Of a stretch of 64,000 nt of DNA, positions 40,788 to 48,696 are shown piece after piece (the first letter of the stretch is position 1; each line of letters opens with the position of its first letter). Made by a program: the position numbers and the translations under genes. The stretch spans positions 1 to 64,000 of the forward strand of contig NZ_JAGPNL010000007.1 in assembly GCF_018069565.1 (NCBI RefSeq). The letters run 5' to 3'. The notes under the pieces are model-generated. The model had not been told where the DNA came from and searched no databases. It saw only the letters and a list, made by a program, of their open reading frames with translations. This DNA is from Streptomyces tagetis. Its GTDB lineage: Bacteria; Actinomycetota; Actinomycetes; Streptomycetales; Streptomycetaceae.

Positions 40788-41526
40788 CTGGCCTCCAACT
40801 GGTGAGGACGGGTGCGAGCTTCCCGAAGGCGTCCGTCAGGGCCGCGAGGGCGTCGCCGATCCGCCAGGCTGCGCGGTCGCGCGGGCCGACCGGGTTGGAG
40901 ACCGCGCGCACCTCCAGCACGGGCACCCCGTGCGCGGCGGCGGCCTCGGCGACGCCGAAGCCCTCCATGGCCTCGGCGAGGGCGCGGGGGTGGCGGGCGC
41001 GCAGCAGCGCGGCGCGTTCGGCGGTGCCGGTCACGGTGGAGACGGTCAGTACGGTCCCGGGGCGGGCCCCGGTCGCGTCGGCGGCCCGGCGCACCAGCGC
41101 GGCGGGCGGGCGGTGGGTGACGGTGCCGAAGCCGAGCGCGGTGACCGGCGCGAAGCCGTCGGCGGTCTCGGCGCCGAGGTCGGCGGCGGTGATCTCGTCG
41201 GCGACGACGAGCGAGCCGACCGGCGCCAGGGGCGCGAAGCCGCCGGCGATGCCGGCCGAGACGACCAGGGCGAAGGGGGCGCCGTCGAGGGCCGCGGCGG
41301 TCAGCGCGGCGGCGACCCCGGCGGCGGCGAGGGCGGGGCCGACGCCGGCGGCCAGCAGCGCCGGGCCGTCCGGCGAGCGGTGCAGCAGCGCGCCGGGGAG
41401 GAGCACCTCCGCGGGCGTTCCCGGGAACGCCCGTGCCACCGCGTCCCGCTCGGCGGGGACCGCGGTGGCCACGAGGATGCGCGCGGGGGACGTGGTCAGT
41501 CGCCCTTCTCCAGCTTGAAGACCCAC
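40768..41526 (-). CDS. mqnB: Futalosine hydrolase
   Basis: MqnB cleaves hypoxanthine from futalosine. The fold is a nucleoside phosphorylase type: RILVATAVPAERDAVARAF, LVVSAGIAGGFAPL, VADEITAADLGAETADGF, EAMEGFGVAEAAAAHGVPVL with the conserved Glu and Met-Glu, and RAVSNPVGPRD. The GTG start overlaps the preceding lipoprotein gene by 31 bases. A CTG at about 41499 inside CTGA of that gene's end, preceded by GAGAAGGG, is an attractive alternative. It is followed directly by mqnD. Confidence 0.93.
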   Translation of the reverse strand: MGLQAGEGRLTTSPARILVATAVPAERDAVARAFPGTPAEVLLPGALLHRSPDGPALLAAGVGPALAAAGVAAALTAAALDGAPFALVVSAGIAGGFAPLAPVGSLVVADEITAADLGAETADGFAPVTALGFGTVTHRPPAALVRRAADATGARPGTVLTVSTVTGTAERAALLRARHPRALAEAMEGFGVAEAAAAHGVPVLEVRAVSNPVGPRDRAAWRIGDALAALTDAFGKLAPVLTSWRPDDPDAG

Positions 41527-41984
41527 ACGCCGGTGATCTTCTCGCTGCCGTCCTTGCCGTCACGGGCGGCGATGGCGACGTTGGTCGAGTTGCCCTGGGC
41601 GCCGTACTGGGCGTTGAAGAAGACGCTGCCGGGGATGGTGCGGTAGGTCTTCGAGCTGTCGTCGACGAGCTGCTGACCGTTCATCAGGATCGTCCAGTGC
41701 TTGTCGGCGATGCCCGGATCGACGCCGAAGCGTACGGTCTCGTCCTCGTCGACCTTGACGGCCTTGGCGTTCTTGTCCTGGAGGCACTTCGTGATCTCGT
41801 TGTCGGAGAGTGCCTTGTCGTGACCGCCACAGGCGGCCTCCGAGCTGACGGAGGAGGTGCCCACCGTGATCGTCGACATCGCGGTCGGCTTCTCACAGGC
41901 GGACAGGACGAGCAGTCCGGCGGATACGGCGCCGGCGGTGGCGACGGCGCGGCGGCGTCGCACAACGGATTGCAACGTGGTCAT
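41496..41984 (-). CDS. DUF2771 lipoprotein
   Basis: A 162-residue protein with a signal peptide and lipobox LSAC at about residue 30. The mature domain is small: VGTSSVSSEAACGGHDKALS, VDEDETVRFGVDPGIADKHW, QYGAQGNSTNVAIAARDG. It matches the DUF2771 family of actinobacterial lipoproteins. The 3' end overlaps mqnB, so it is the first gene of a three-gene unit with menaquinone genes. A link to quinone assembly at the membrane is possible but not shown. Confidence 0.85.
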   Translation of the reverse strand: MTTLQSVVRRRRAVATAGAVSAGLLVLSACEKPTAMSTITVGTSSVSSEAACGGHDKALSDNEITKCLQDKNAKAVKVDEDETVRFGVDPGIADKHWTILMNGQQLVDDSSKTYRTIPGSVFFNAQYGAQGNSTNVAIAARDGKDGSEKITGVWVFKLEKGD

Positions 41985-42042
41985 GGGCGAAGGCTATATG
42001 CCGACTCGGGCCCGGTTCCCACCTGGGGGCGGCGTGCCGTGC

Positions 42043-43431
42043 TCACGCCACCCGCGGCCGGGCCGTTCCCCCGTGCCGCGCCGAGCCGATCAGCCCCCGT
42101 ACGGTGGTCAGCCATCCGGCGGCGACGATCGCCGAGGCGACCGACAGCCCGAGGGTGCCGTTGAGGGGCAGCGCGATGCCGATCGCCCCGCCGAGCACCC
42201 AGGAGACCTGGAGCAGCGTCTCCGAGCGGGCGAAGGCCGAGGTGCGCACCAGCTCGGGCACGTCCCGCTGGATCAGCGCGTCCAGCGAGAGCTTGGCCAG
42301 CGCCTGCGCGAACCCGGCGACCGCCGCCAGACACGCCACCAGCACCGCGCCGAACAAGACCGCGGAGGTGACCGCCGTGCCCAGCACCACCGCGACCACC
42401 GTCACGATGATGATCTCCGGCGCCCGCGAGCGCAGCCAGGCCCCGACCGCCGTGCCCAGCGCGTTGCCCGCCCCGGCCGCCACGCCCACGATGCCGAGGG
42501 AGACCGCCGCGCTCTGCCCGGTCATGGGGTGCTCGCGCAGCAGGAAGGCGAGGAAGAAGATCAGGAAGCCGGAGAGGCCGCGGATGGCGGCGTTGGCGGC
42601 CAGCGCGTGGGTGACCGCGGTGCCGACCGTACGCAGCCCGGGGCGCTTGCCCGCGACCCGGCGCGGTACGTGCAGCCGGTGCTCGTCGGCGGCGAGCAGC
42701 GCCCGCGCCTCGCCGCGCGCCGAGTCCACCTTCCCGGGCAGCGAGAAGGACAGCACCATCCCCGCCACGAAGATCACGAAGGCGCCGTAGAGCGGCCAGC
42801 GCGGGCCGACCTGCTGGAGCAGGGCGGCGACGGGGGCGGCGGCGCCGGTGGCGAGCAGCCCGCAGAGCGTGACCCGCGAGTTCGCCTTCACCAGGGAGAA
42901 GCCGGGCGGCAGCAGCCGGGGCACCACCGCGCTGCGCACCACGCCGTACGCCTTCGAGGCGACCAGCACGCCGAGCGCGGCCGGGTACATCTCCAGTCCG
43001 CCGCCGGCGACCGCCGCCGAGAGCACCAGCGCGAGCAGCGCGCGGGCGCCCATCGCGGTGGCCATGGCGGCGCGGCGGCCGTGCGGAATCCGGTCCAGGA
43101 GCGGGCCGATGACCGGCGCGAGCAGGGTGAAGGGGGCCATGGTGATGGCGAGGTAGAGGGCGACCCGGCCGCGCGCCTCGTCGGTGGGCACCGAGAAGAA
43201 GACGGTGGAGGCGAGGGCGACGGTGATCATGACGTCGCCGGCGCCGTTCACCCCGTGCAGCTCGATCAGCTTGCCGAGGCCCGACTCGCCGGCGCCGTGC
43301 GCGTGGGTGGCCCGGCGGATGACGCGGCCGGCGGCGCTCACCGGCCGGCGCAGGGCACGGCCGACGGCGCGGAACAGCCCGGGACCGCGTCCCCGGCTCC
43401 CGCCCCTGGACTCCGTCCGCGCGGCTGCCAC
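42043..43431 (-). CDS. MFS transporter
   Basis: A 462-residue membrane protein with about 12 transmembrane segments (for example VMITVALASTVFFSVP, LYLAITMAPFTLLAPVIGPL, LIFFLAFLLREHP). The MFS loop motif is in LLDRIPHGRRAAMA. About 50 basic residues precede the first helix. The start is GTG. It resembles actinobacterial MFS proteins with no assigned substrate. It is 58 bases downstream of the DUF2771 gene's promoter side and divergent from the DUF3027 gene, with no regulator beside it. Confidence 0.85.
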   Translation of the reverse strand: MAAARTESRGGSRGRGPGLFRAVGRALRRPVSAAGRVIRRATHAHGAGESGLGKLIELHGVNGAGDVMITVALASTVFFSVPTDEARGRVALYLAITMAPFTLLAPVIGPLLDRIPHGRRAAMATAMGARALLALVLSAAVAGGGLEMYPAALGVLVASKAYGVVRSAVVPRLLPPGFSLVKANSRVTLCGLLATGAAAPVAALLQQVGPRWPLYGAFVIFVAGMVLSFSLPGKVDSARGEARALLAADEHRLHVPRRVAGKRPGLRTVGTAVTHALAANAAIRGLSGFLIFFLAFLLREHPMTGQSAAVSLGIVGVAAGAGNALGTAVGAWLRSRAPEIIIVTVVAVVLGTAVTSAVLFGAVLVACLAAVAGFAQALAKLSLDALIQRDVPELVRTSAFARSETLLQVSWVLGGAIGIALPLNGTLGLSVASAIVAAGWLTTVRGLIGSARHGGTARPRVA

Positions 43432-43784
43432 CCCGTCATAGTGCCCCGAGAGGCGGTCCTCTTGCGCCGTTGTGCCGCGGATGGCGCTGATCGGGTCGCG
43501 TGACGCACCCGGGACGCCGGCCCCGCGCCGCGCCCGAAGACGGGGCGGGCTCGCGCCGAAACTCCCGTCGGTGTAGGCCCAGCGCACCTGAGCAGGTAGC
43601 GTGCCTAGCGCGCCGTCGCATCGTTCTCGGCCGCGCGCCTCACGTGCATCCCGCAGAATGGATGACGTAGGTGCGCCCGAGCGCGATCGGGCGCGGACGT
43701 CGACGCGGTCCACGGGTCCGCTCCGTCCGCCCCACGCAGGCAGCGGCGCACTCGTGAGACGGCGTATGGAGAGAAGCGATACCT
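43432..43784. other. Divergent intergenic region, MFS / DUF3027
   Basis: A 353-base gap with no gene I can support. It holds short GC-rich inverted sequences (for example CGCGATCGGGCGCG near 43685) and a purine-rich stretch (GGAGAGAAGCGATACC) before the DUF3027 GTG. It should carry promoters for both genes, but I could not fix -10 and -35 elements. Confidence 0.4.
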
Positions 43785-44711
43785 GTGAGCGCAGCGACAA
43801 CGCGAAGCCGCACCCCTGACCGCCTGTGCGCCGAGGCGATCGACCTCGCGCGGAGCGCGGCCGAGGAGGCCGCCGCACCGGGAGTGGTCGGCGAGCACAC
43901 CGGGATGGTGTCGGAGGGCGACCGCGTCGTCACCCACTTCTTCGCCTGCAAGGAGCTGGGGTACCGAGGCTGGCGCTGGGCCGTCACCGTGGCCCGCGCC
44001 TCCCGCGCCCGGATCGTCACGGTGGACGAGGCGGTCCTCATGCCCGGCCCGGACGCGCTGCTCGCGCCGGAGTGGGTGCCGTGGAGCGAGCGGCTGCGCC
44101 CCGGCGACATGGGCCCCGGCGACCTGCTGCCCACGGACGCGGAGGACCCCCGGCTGGAGCCGGGCTGGTCCGGCGAGGACGAGCCGCCGCCGAACTCCGC
44201 CGTCTCCGCCGAGCTGGCCGACCTGGCGGAGGCCGAGGACGCCGAGGTCACGGCGGCCCCGCCGGCCGAGCTGCCCCTCGTCCCGGCGCGCGGCACGGTC
44301 GCCGCGATCGCCGAGGAGCTGGGCCTGCGCCGCGCCCGGGTCCTCTCCCGCCACGGGCTGCGGCTGGCCGCCGAGCGCTGGGAGGAGGCTTACGGCCCGC
44401 GCACTCCGATGGCCCAGTCGGCGCCCGCCGCCTGCGACTCCTGCGGCTTCCTGGTGCCGGTCGGCGGCTCCCTGGGCCAGGCGTTCGGCATCTGCGCCAA
44501 CGAGTTCTCCCCGGCCGACGGGCGTGTCGTCTCGCTGGCCTACGGCTGCGGCGGCCACTCCGAGGCCGCGGTCATGCCGAAGCCGCCCCAGCCGGCCCCG
44601 CCGGTGATCGACGAGACCCGCGTCGACCCCTTCCCGCTCCGCCCGTCCCCCGACTCGGGCTCGGTCCCGGCGGCGGAGGACGACACGACGACGGATTTGG
44701 GCCACTCGTAG
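43785..44711 (+). CDS. DUF3027 protein
   Basis: A 308-residue actinobacteria-specific protein. The N-terminal domain includes GVVGEHTGMVSEGDRVVTHF, YRGWRWAVTVARASRA, DEAVLMPGPDALLAPEWVPW and ERLRPGDMGPGDLLP, all typical of DUF3027. A central acidic linker follows. The C-terminal part has CDSCGFLVPVGGSLGQAFG with CxxC and ICANEFSPADGRVVSLAYGC, likely a zinc site. GTG start. The function is unknown. Confidence 0.88.
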   Translation: MSAATTRSRTPDRLCAEAIDLARSAAEEAAAPGVVGEHTGMVSEGDRVVTHFFACKELGYRGWRWAVTVARASRARIVTVDEAVLMPGPDALLAPEWVPWSERLRPGDMGPGDLLPTDAEDPRLEPGWSGEDEPPPNSAVSAELADLAEAEDAEVTAAPPAELPLVPARGTVAAIAEELGLRRARVLSRHGLRLAAERWEEAYGPRTPMAQSAPAACDSCGFLVPVGGSLGQAFGICANEFSPADGRVVSLAYGCGGHSEAAVMPKPPQPAPPVIDETRVDPFPLRPSPDSGSVPAAEDDTTTDLGHS

Positions 44712-44741
44712 GCGGGGGCGGGTGCCCGTAGGCAGGCCGCG

Positions 44742-44945
44742 GGCCGGCGCTGGTACGTCCGGCTCCGGGGGGCGGCGCTTGTACGCAGGCTCCGGGCCGG
44801 TGCTGGTACGTCCGGCTCCGGCCGGATGCTCCTAGACCCCGGGCCGCCGGTACTCGTGGACCCCGGGCCGGTGCTTGCAGGCCCAGGCCGGTGCTCGTAC
44901 GCCCCCGGGCCGGTACTCGTACGCCCCCCGGGCCGGTGATGGGGG
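44742..44945. repeat. Degenerate tandem repeat array (about nine units of 21-28 bp)
   Basis: Units start with GGCCGG near 44742, 44796, 44820, 44842, 44866, 44887, 44909 and 44932, with a ninth copy near 44771. They resemble GGGCCGGTGCTCGTACGCCC. Unit length varies, so no constant reading frame exists. It fills the gap between the DUF3027 stop and the nuclease remnant. The CGTACG core recalls the array near 31.8 kb. Confidence 0.8.
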
Positions 44946-44976
44946 CGCCCGGCGGGTGAGCCGGGCGCCGGGGTGG

Positions 44977-45228
44977 TCATTCCTCGCCGAAGACGTCCTC
45001 GGCCCGGCCGACGGTGACGGCCCGCACGAGCCACTCCCGCAGCACCTCGGGATCACCGCACTCCTCGATCCGCCGCCGGACCTCGACGGACACGTCGAGC
45101 CCACGCTGTTCGAGCACCAGCAGCAGATCCTCGGCCCGCCCCTGGGCCCGGCCCTGCTCACGGCCTTGGGCCCGGCCCTCGTCGCGGATCTCTTCGGAGA
45201 GGTAGGACTTGTAGAAGGAGAGGTCCAC
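44977..45228 (-). pseudogene. C-terminal remnant of an Rpn/PDDEXK-family protein
   Basis: The 83 residues FYKSYLSEEIRDEGRAQGRE, then Gln-Gly-Arg repeats, LLLVLEQRGLDVSVEVRRRI and LREWLVRAVTVGRAEDVF match the C-terminal tail of streptomycete Rpn/transposase-like (PD-(D/E)XK) proteins, from memory. The nuclease domain of about 200 residues that should precede it is absent; upstream sequence in this frame is Arg/Pro-rich noise. A GTG with GGAGG upstream might still give a short product. It is best read as a decayed accessory gene, and it adjoins a repeat array. Confidence 0.6.
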
Positions 45229-45509
45229 GGCGCCGGGTTCCTCCAGAGGTGGCCGGACGAGGCCGTCACCCGGCCCCGGGCCGCGGCAGTGCGGCTGGTA
45301 CGGAGCATGACGCGGTGGCGGCGGGCCCGTGGGGCCCGGAACGGCGGCCGGGCCGGAACCGCCCGGGTGCCGACGCCGTGCGTTCGCCCGGACGAGTGAA
45401 CGCCGGTGACCCGTGGGGCCGCGGGGGTGGGTGGAGGGCTGTGCTGTCCGCTCTGTCCGGAGCGGTACCTTCGAGCTCACGCCGATGAGGGCCGATGAGG
45501 AGAGTCAAC

Positions 45510-48500
45510 GTGAGCAAGTTCGTTCGGCCGGCCGTCGAGGGCGCGGACCCGTTCGGTACGGCACGGCTGCGGCGCGGGGTGCTGGACGCCTGGGCGGCGA
45601 GCCCCGCCCGGTTCCGGGAGGACGCCAACGCCGAGGAGGACCTCGTCCTCGGCGGCTACCGCGACCGGCTGGTCGTCGAGCTGGCCCAGAACGCCGCCGA
45701 CGCCGCCGCCCGCGCCGGCGTGCCCGGCCGGCTCCGCCTCACCCTGCGCGACGACGTCCTGGTCGCCGCCAACACCGGCGCCCCCCTGGACGCCGCCGGC
45801 GTCGAGTCGCTGGCCACGCTGCGGGCCTCCGCGAAGCGGGACGCCGGGGACGCCGCCGTCGGCCGCTTCGGCGTCGGCTTCGCCGCCGTGCTGTCGGTCA
45901 CCGACGAGCCCGCCGTCGTCGGACGCCAGGGCGGCGTGCGCTGGTCCCTCGCCGAGGCCCGCGACCTCGCCGCCGGCACCGCCGGGGACAGCGCCGGGCT
46001 CGCCGACGAGATCCGCCGCCGCGACGGCCACGTACCGCTGCTGCGGCTGCCGTTCCCCGCCGAGGGCAGCGCACCCGACCCGTACGACACGGCCGTGATC
46101 CTGCCGTTGCGCGACCCGGCCGCCGCCGGCCTCGCCGAACGGCTGCTGGACGCCGTGGACGACGCCCTGCTGCTCGCCCTGCCCGGACTCGCCGAGGTCG
46201 TCGTCGAGACGCCGGAGGGGACCCGCACCCTGAGCCGCCGCGCCGACGGCGACCTGACCGTCGTCGAGGACTCCCGCGAGGGCACCACCCGCTGGCGCAC
46301 CTCCGCCGCGCACGGCCCCCTCACCCCCGAGCTGCTCGCCGACCGGCCCCTGGAGGAGCGGCTGCGCCCCCACTGGTCGCTCACCTGGGCCGTGCCCGTC
46401 GACGCGGACGGCGCCCCGGCCCGCCCCCGAACCAGCCCCGTCGTGCACGCCCCCACCCCCAGCGACGAACCCCTCGGCCTCCCCGCCCTGCTCATCGCCA
46501 CCTTCCCGCTGGACTCCACCCGCCGGCACGCCGCGCCCGGCCCGCTCACCGACTTCCTGGTGCGGCGTGCCGCCGACGCCTACGCCGGTCTCCTCGCCGA
46601 CTGGCGCCCCGTCACCGCCGGGATCATCGACCTCGTGCCCGGACCGCTCGGCACCGGCGCCCTGGACGGCGCCCTGCGCGCGGCGGTCCTGGAGCGGCTG
46701 CCCCGCACCTCCTTCCTGCCGCCCGCCGCCGTGCCCGAGCACGACGCCGACGACCTGCCCGAGACCCTCAGGCCCCGCGACGCCGAGGTCGTCGAGGGCG
46801 CCGGCGCCGACACGGTGCGCGTCCTCGCCGAGGTGCTGCCCACGCTGCTCCCCGCCGGACTGGAGCGCCGCGCCGAACTGCGCGCGCTGGGCGTGGCCCG
46901 GGTGCCGCTGACCGACGCGATCGACCGGCTGGCCGGACTGGAGAAGACCCCCGCGTGGTGGCGGCGGCTCTACGACAGCCTCGCCGGGGTCGACCCGGAC
47001 CGCCTCTCGGGGCTGCCCGTACCGCTGGCGGGGGCGGCGCCGGAGACCGCCTTCGGCGGCGGGGGAGCGCGGACGGTGATCGGCCCCCGGCAGGTGCTGC
47101 TGCCCTCCGCGGAGGCGGCCTCCCTCACCCCGGAGACCCTGTCCCGGCTCGGGCTGCGCGTCGCCCACCCGGACGCCGCCCATCCGCTCCTCGAAAAGCT
47201 CGGCGCCCTGCCCGCCACACCCCGCGCCGTGCTCACCACCCCGCAGGTACGGGCCGCCGTCGCCGCCTCCCTGGACGACGACACCGGCGCCCACTGGGAC
47301 GAGGACACCCTCGACGCCGAGGAACTGGCCGACACCGTCCTCGGCCTGGTCCGCGACGCGGGCCTCGCCCCCGGCGACGAACCCTGGCTCGGCGCGCTCG
47401 CCCTCACCGACGAGGACGGCGAACTCTCCCCGGCCGGCGAGCTGGTCTTCCCCGGCGGCCCCTTCGCCCGGGTGATGCGCGAGGACGAACTCGCCGCCGT
47501 CGACACCGAACTGGCCGGGCGCTGGGGTCCCGACCCGCTCGCCGCCTGCGGCGTCCTGGTGGACTTCGCCCTGGTCCGCGCCACCGACGTCGTCCTCGAC
47601 CCCGACGAACTGGAGCCCCGCGACGGGGACTTCGCCGAGCCGGACGACGCCGGGCTGCTGGACGCCGTGGACGTGTGGAGCGAGGACATCCTCGACCGCT
47701 TCCCGGACAGCCCCGTCCCGCCGGTCGCCACCGAGATCGTCGCCGTCCGCGACCTGGACCTCGTCGACGACGGCAAGTGGCCCGAGGCCCTCGCCCTGCT
47801 CTCCCGCCCCCCGCTGCGCGACGCCCTGGTCCAGCCGGTCCGCGTCCTGCTTCCCGACGGCACCCACGAGGTCGTACGCCCCTACACCGCCTGGTGGCTG
47901 CGCGGGCACCCGGTGCTCGGCGGACGCCGCCCCGCCGGACTGCGCGCGGCAGGCGGAGACCCGCTGCTGCGCGGCCTGTACGACGAGGCCGACGCGGCCG
48001 GTTTCGACGACGAGCAGGTGCTGCGCGCCCTCGGCGTACGGACCTCCGTCGCCGCGCTGCTCGACGAGCCGGGCGGCGCGGCCGAGCTGCTGGACCGCCT
48101 CGCCGACCCGGACCGTCCGGTCACGGCGGGCCAGTTGCACGCCCTGTACGGCGCGCTGGCCGACCTGGACCCGGAGCGGGTCACGCTCCCGGACGAGGTG
48201 CGGGCCGTGGTCGACGGCCGCGTCGAGGTGGTGGACGCCGCCGACGCCGTGGTCGTCGACTCGCCCGATCTGCTGCCCTTCACCGCGGGCGTCCCGCTGC
48301 TGCCGGTGCGCCCGGCGCGGGCGGCGGAGCTGGCGGAGCTGTTCCAGGTGCGGCGGCTGAGCGAGTCGGTCACGGGCGAGGTGCACTCCGAGGGCACCGA
48401 GCACGAGGTGCCGGAGCCGGTGCGGGTGCTGCTCGGCGCCCGTACCCCCGCCTCGTACGTCGAGCACGACGAGCTGGTCGTGGACGGGGTGGAGATCGAC

Positions 48501-48665
48501 TGGCGGCGTACCTCCGACGGGGCCGTGCACGCCGCGACCCTGGAGGGCGTCGCCGCCGCCCTCGCCTGGGCGGCCGGGCAGTGGCCGCGGCGGTTCGAGG
48601 TGGCGGCGCTGCTGGAGGACCCCTCGCGTACGGAGGAGCTGGCCCGGGACCGCTGGTTCGACTGA
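45510..48665 (+). CDS. Sacsin-like GHKL ATPase-domain protein
   Basis: A large 1051-residue protein. The N-terminal 170 residues form an Hsp90/sacsin-type ATP-binding domain: RLVVELAQNAADAAARAGV (N box with Glu and Asn), VLVAANTGAPLDAAGVESLA (G1-like) and VGRFGVGFAAVLSV (G2). The rest has no recognised enzyme motif and consists of repeated alpha/beta segments. There is no client-binding Hsp90 middle or dimerisation domain, and no methyltransferase or nuclease is adjacent. The GTG start follows GAGGAG at 45497. It is probably a nucleotide-switch chaperone or regulator, conserved in Streptomyces but uncharacterised as far as I recall. Confidence 0.85.
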   Translation: MSKFVRPAVEGADPFGTARLRRGVLDAWAASPARFREDANAEEDLVLGGYRDRLVVELAQNAADAAARAGVPGRLRLTLRDDVLVAANTGAPLDAAGVESLATLRASAKRDAGDAAVGRFGVGFAAVLSVTDEPAVVGRQGGVRWSLAEARDLAAGTAGDSAGLADEIRRRDGHVPLLRLPFPAEGSAPDPYDTAVILPLRDPAAAGLAERLLDAVDDALLLALPGLAEVVVETPEGTRTLSRRADGDLTVVEDSREGTTRWRTSAAHGPLTPELLADRPLEERLRPHWSLTWAVPVDADGAPARPRTSPVVHAPTPSDEPLGLPALLIATFPLDSTRRHAAPGPLTDFLVRRAADAYAGLLADWRPVTAGIIDLVPGPLGTGALDGALRAAVLERLPRTSFLPPAAVPEHDADDLPETLRPRDAEVVEGAGADTVRVLAEVLPTLLPAGLERRAELRALGVARVPLTDAIDRLAGLEKTPAWWRRLYDSLAGVDPDRLSGLPVPLAGAAPETAFGGGGARTVIGPRQVLLPSAEAASLTPETLSRLGLRVAHPDAAHPLLEKLGALPATPRAVLTTPQVRAAVAASLDDDTGAHWDEDTLDAEELADTVLGLVRDAGLAPGDEPWLGALALTDEDGELSPAGELVFPGGPFARVMREDELAAVDTELAGRWGPDPLAACGVLVDFALVRATDVVLDPDELEPRDGDFAEPDDAGLLDAVDVWSEDILDRFPDSPVPPVATEIVAVRDLDLVDDGKWPEALALLSRPPLRDALVQPVRVLLPDGTHEVVRPYTAWWLRGHPVLGGRRPAGLRAAGGDPLLRGLYDEADAAGFDDEQVLRALGVRTSVAALLDEPGGAAELLDRLADPDRPVTAGQLHALYGALADLDPERVTLPDEVRAVVDGRVEVVDAADAVVVDSPDLLPFTAGVPLLPVRPARAAELAELFQVRRLSESVTGEVHSEGTEHEVPEPVRVLLGARTPASYVEHDELVVDGVEIDWRRTSDGAVHAATLEGVAAALAWAAGQWPRRFEVAALLEDPSRTEELARDRWFD

Positions 48666-48696
48666 CCCGGGGATGCCCGGGGAGCGCCCCGGCCCC

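Noticed and set aside
45477..48530. Long minus-strand frame opposite the sacsin-like gene
   Set aside because: Antisense shadow. The plus-strand frame has the GHKL motifs and a good ribosome-binding site.
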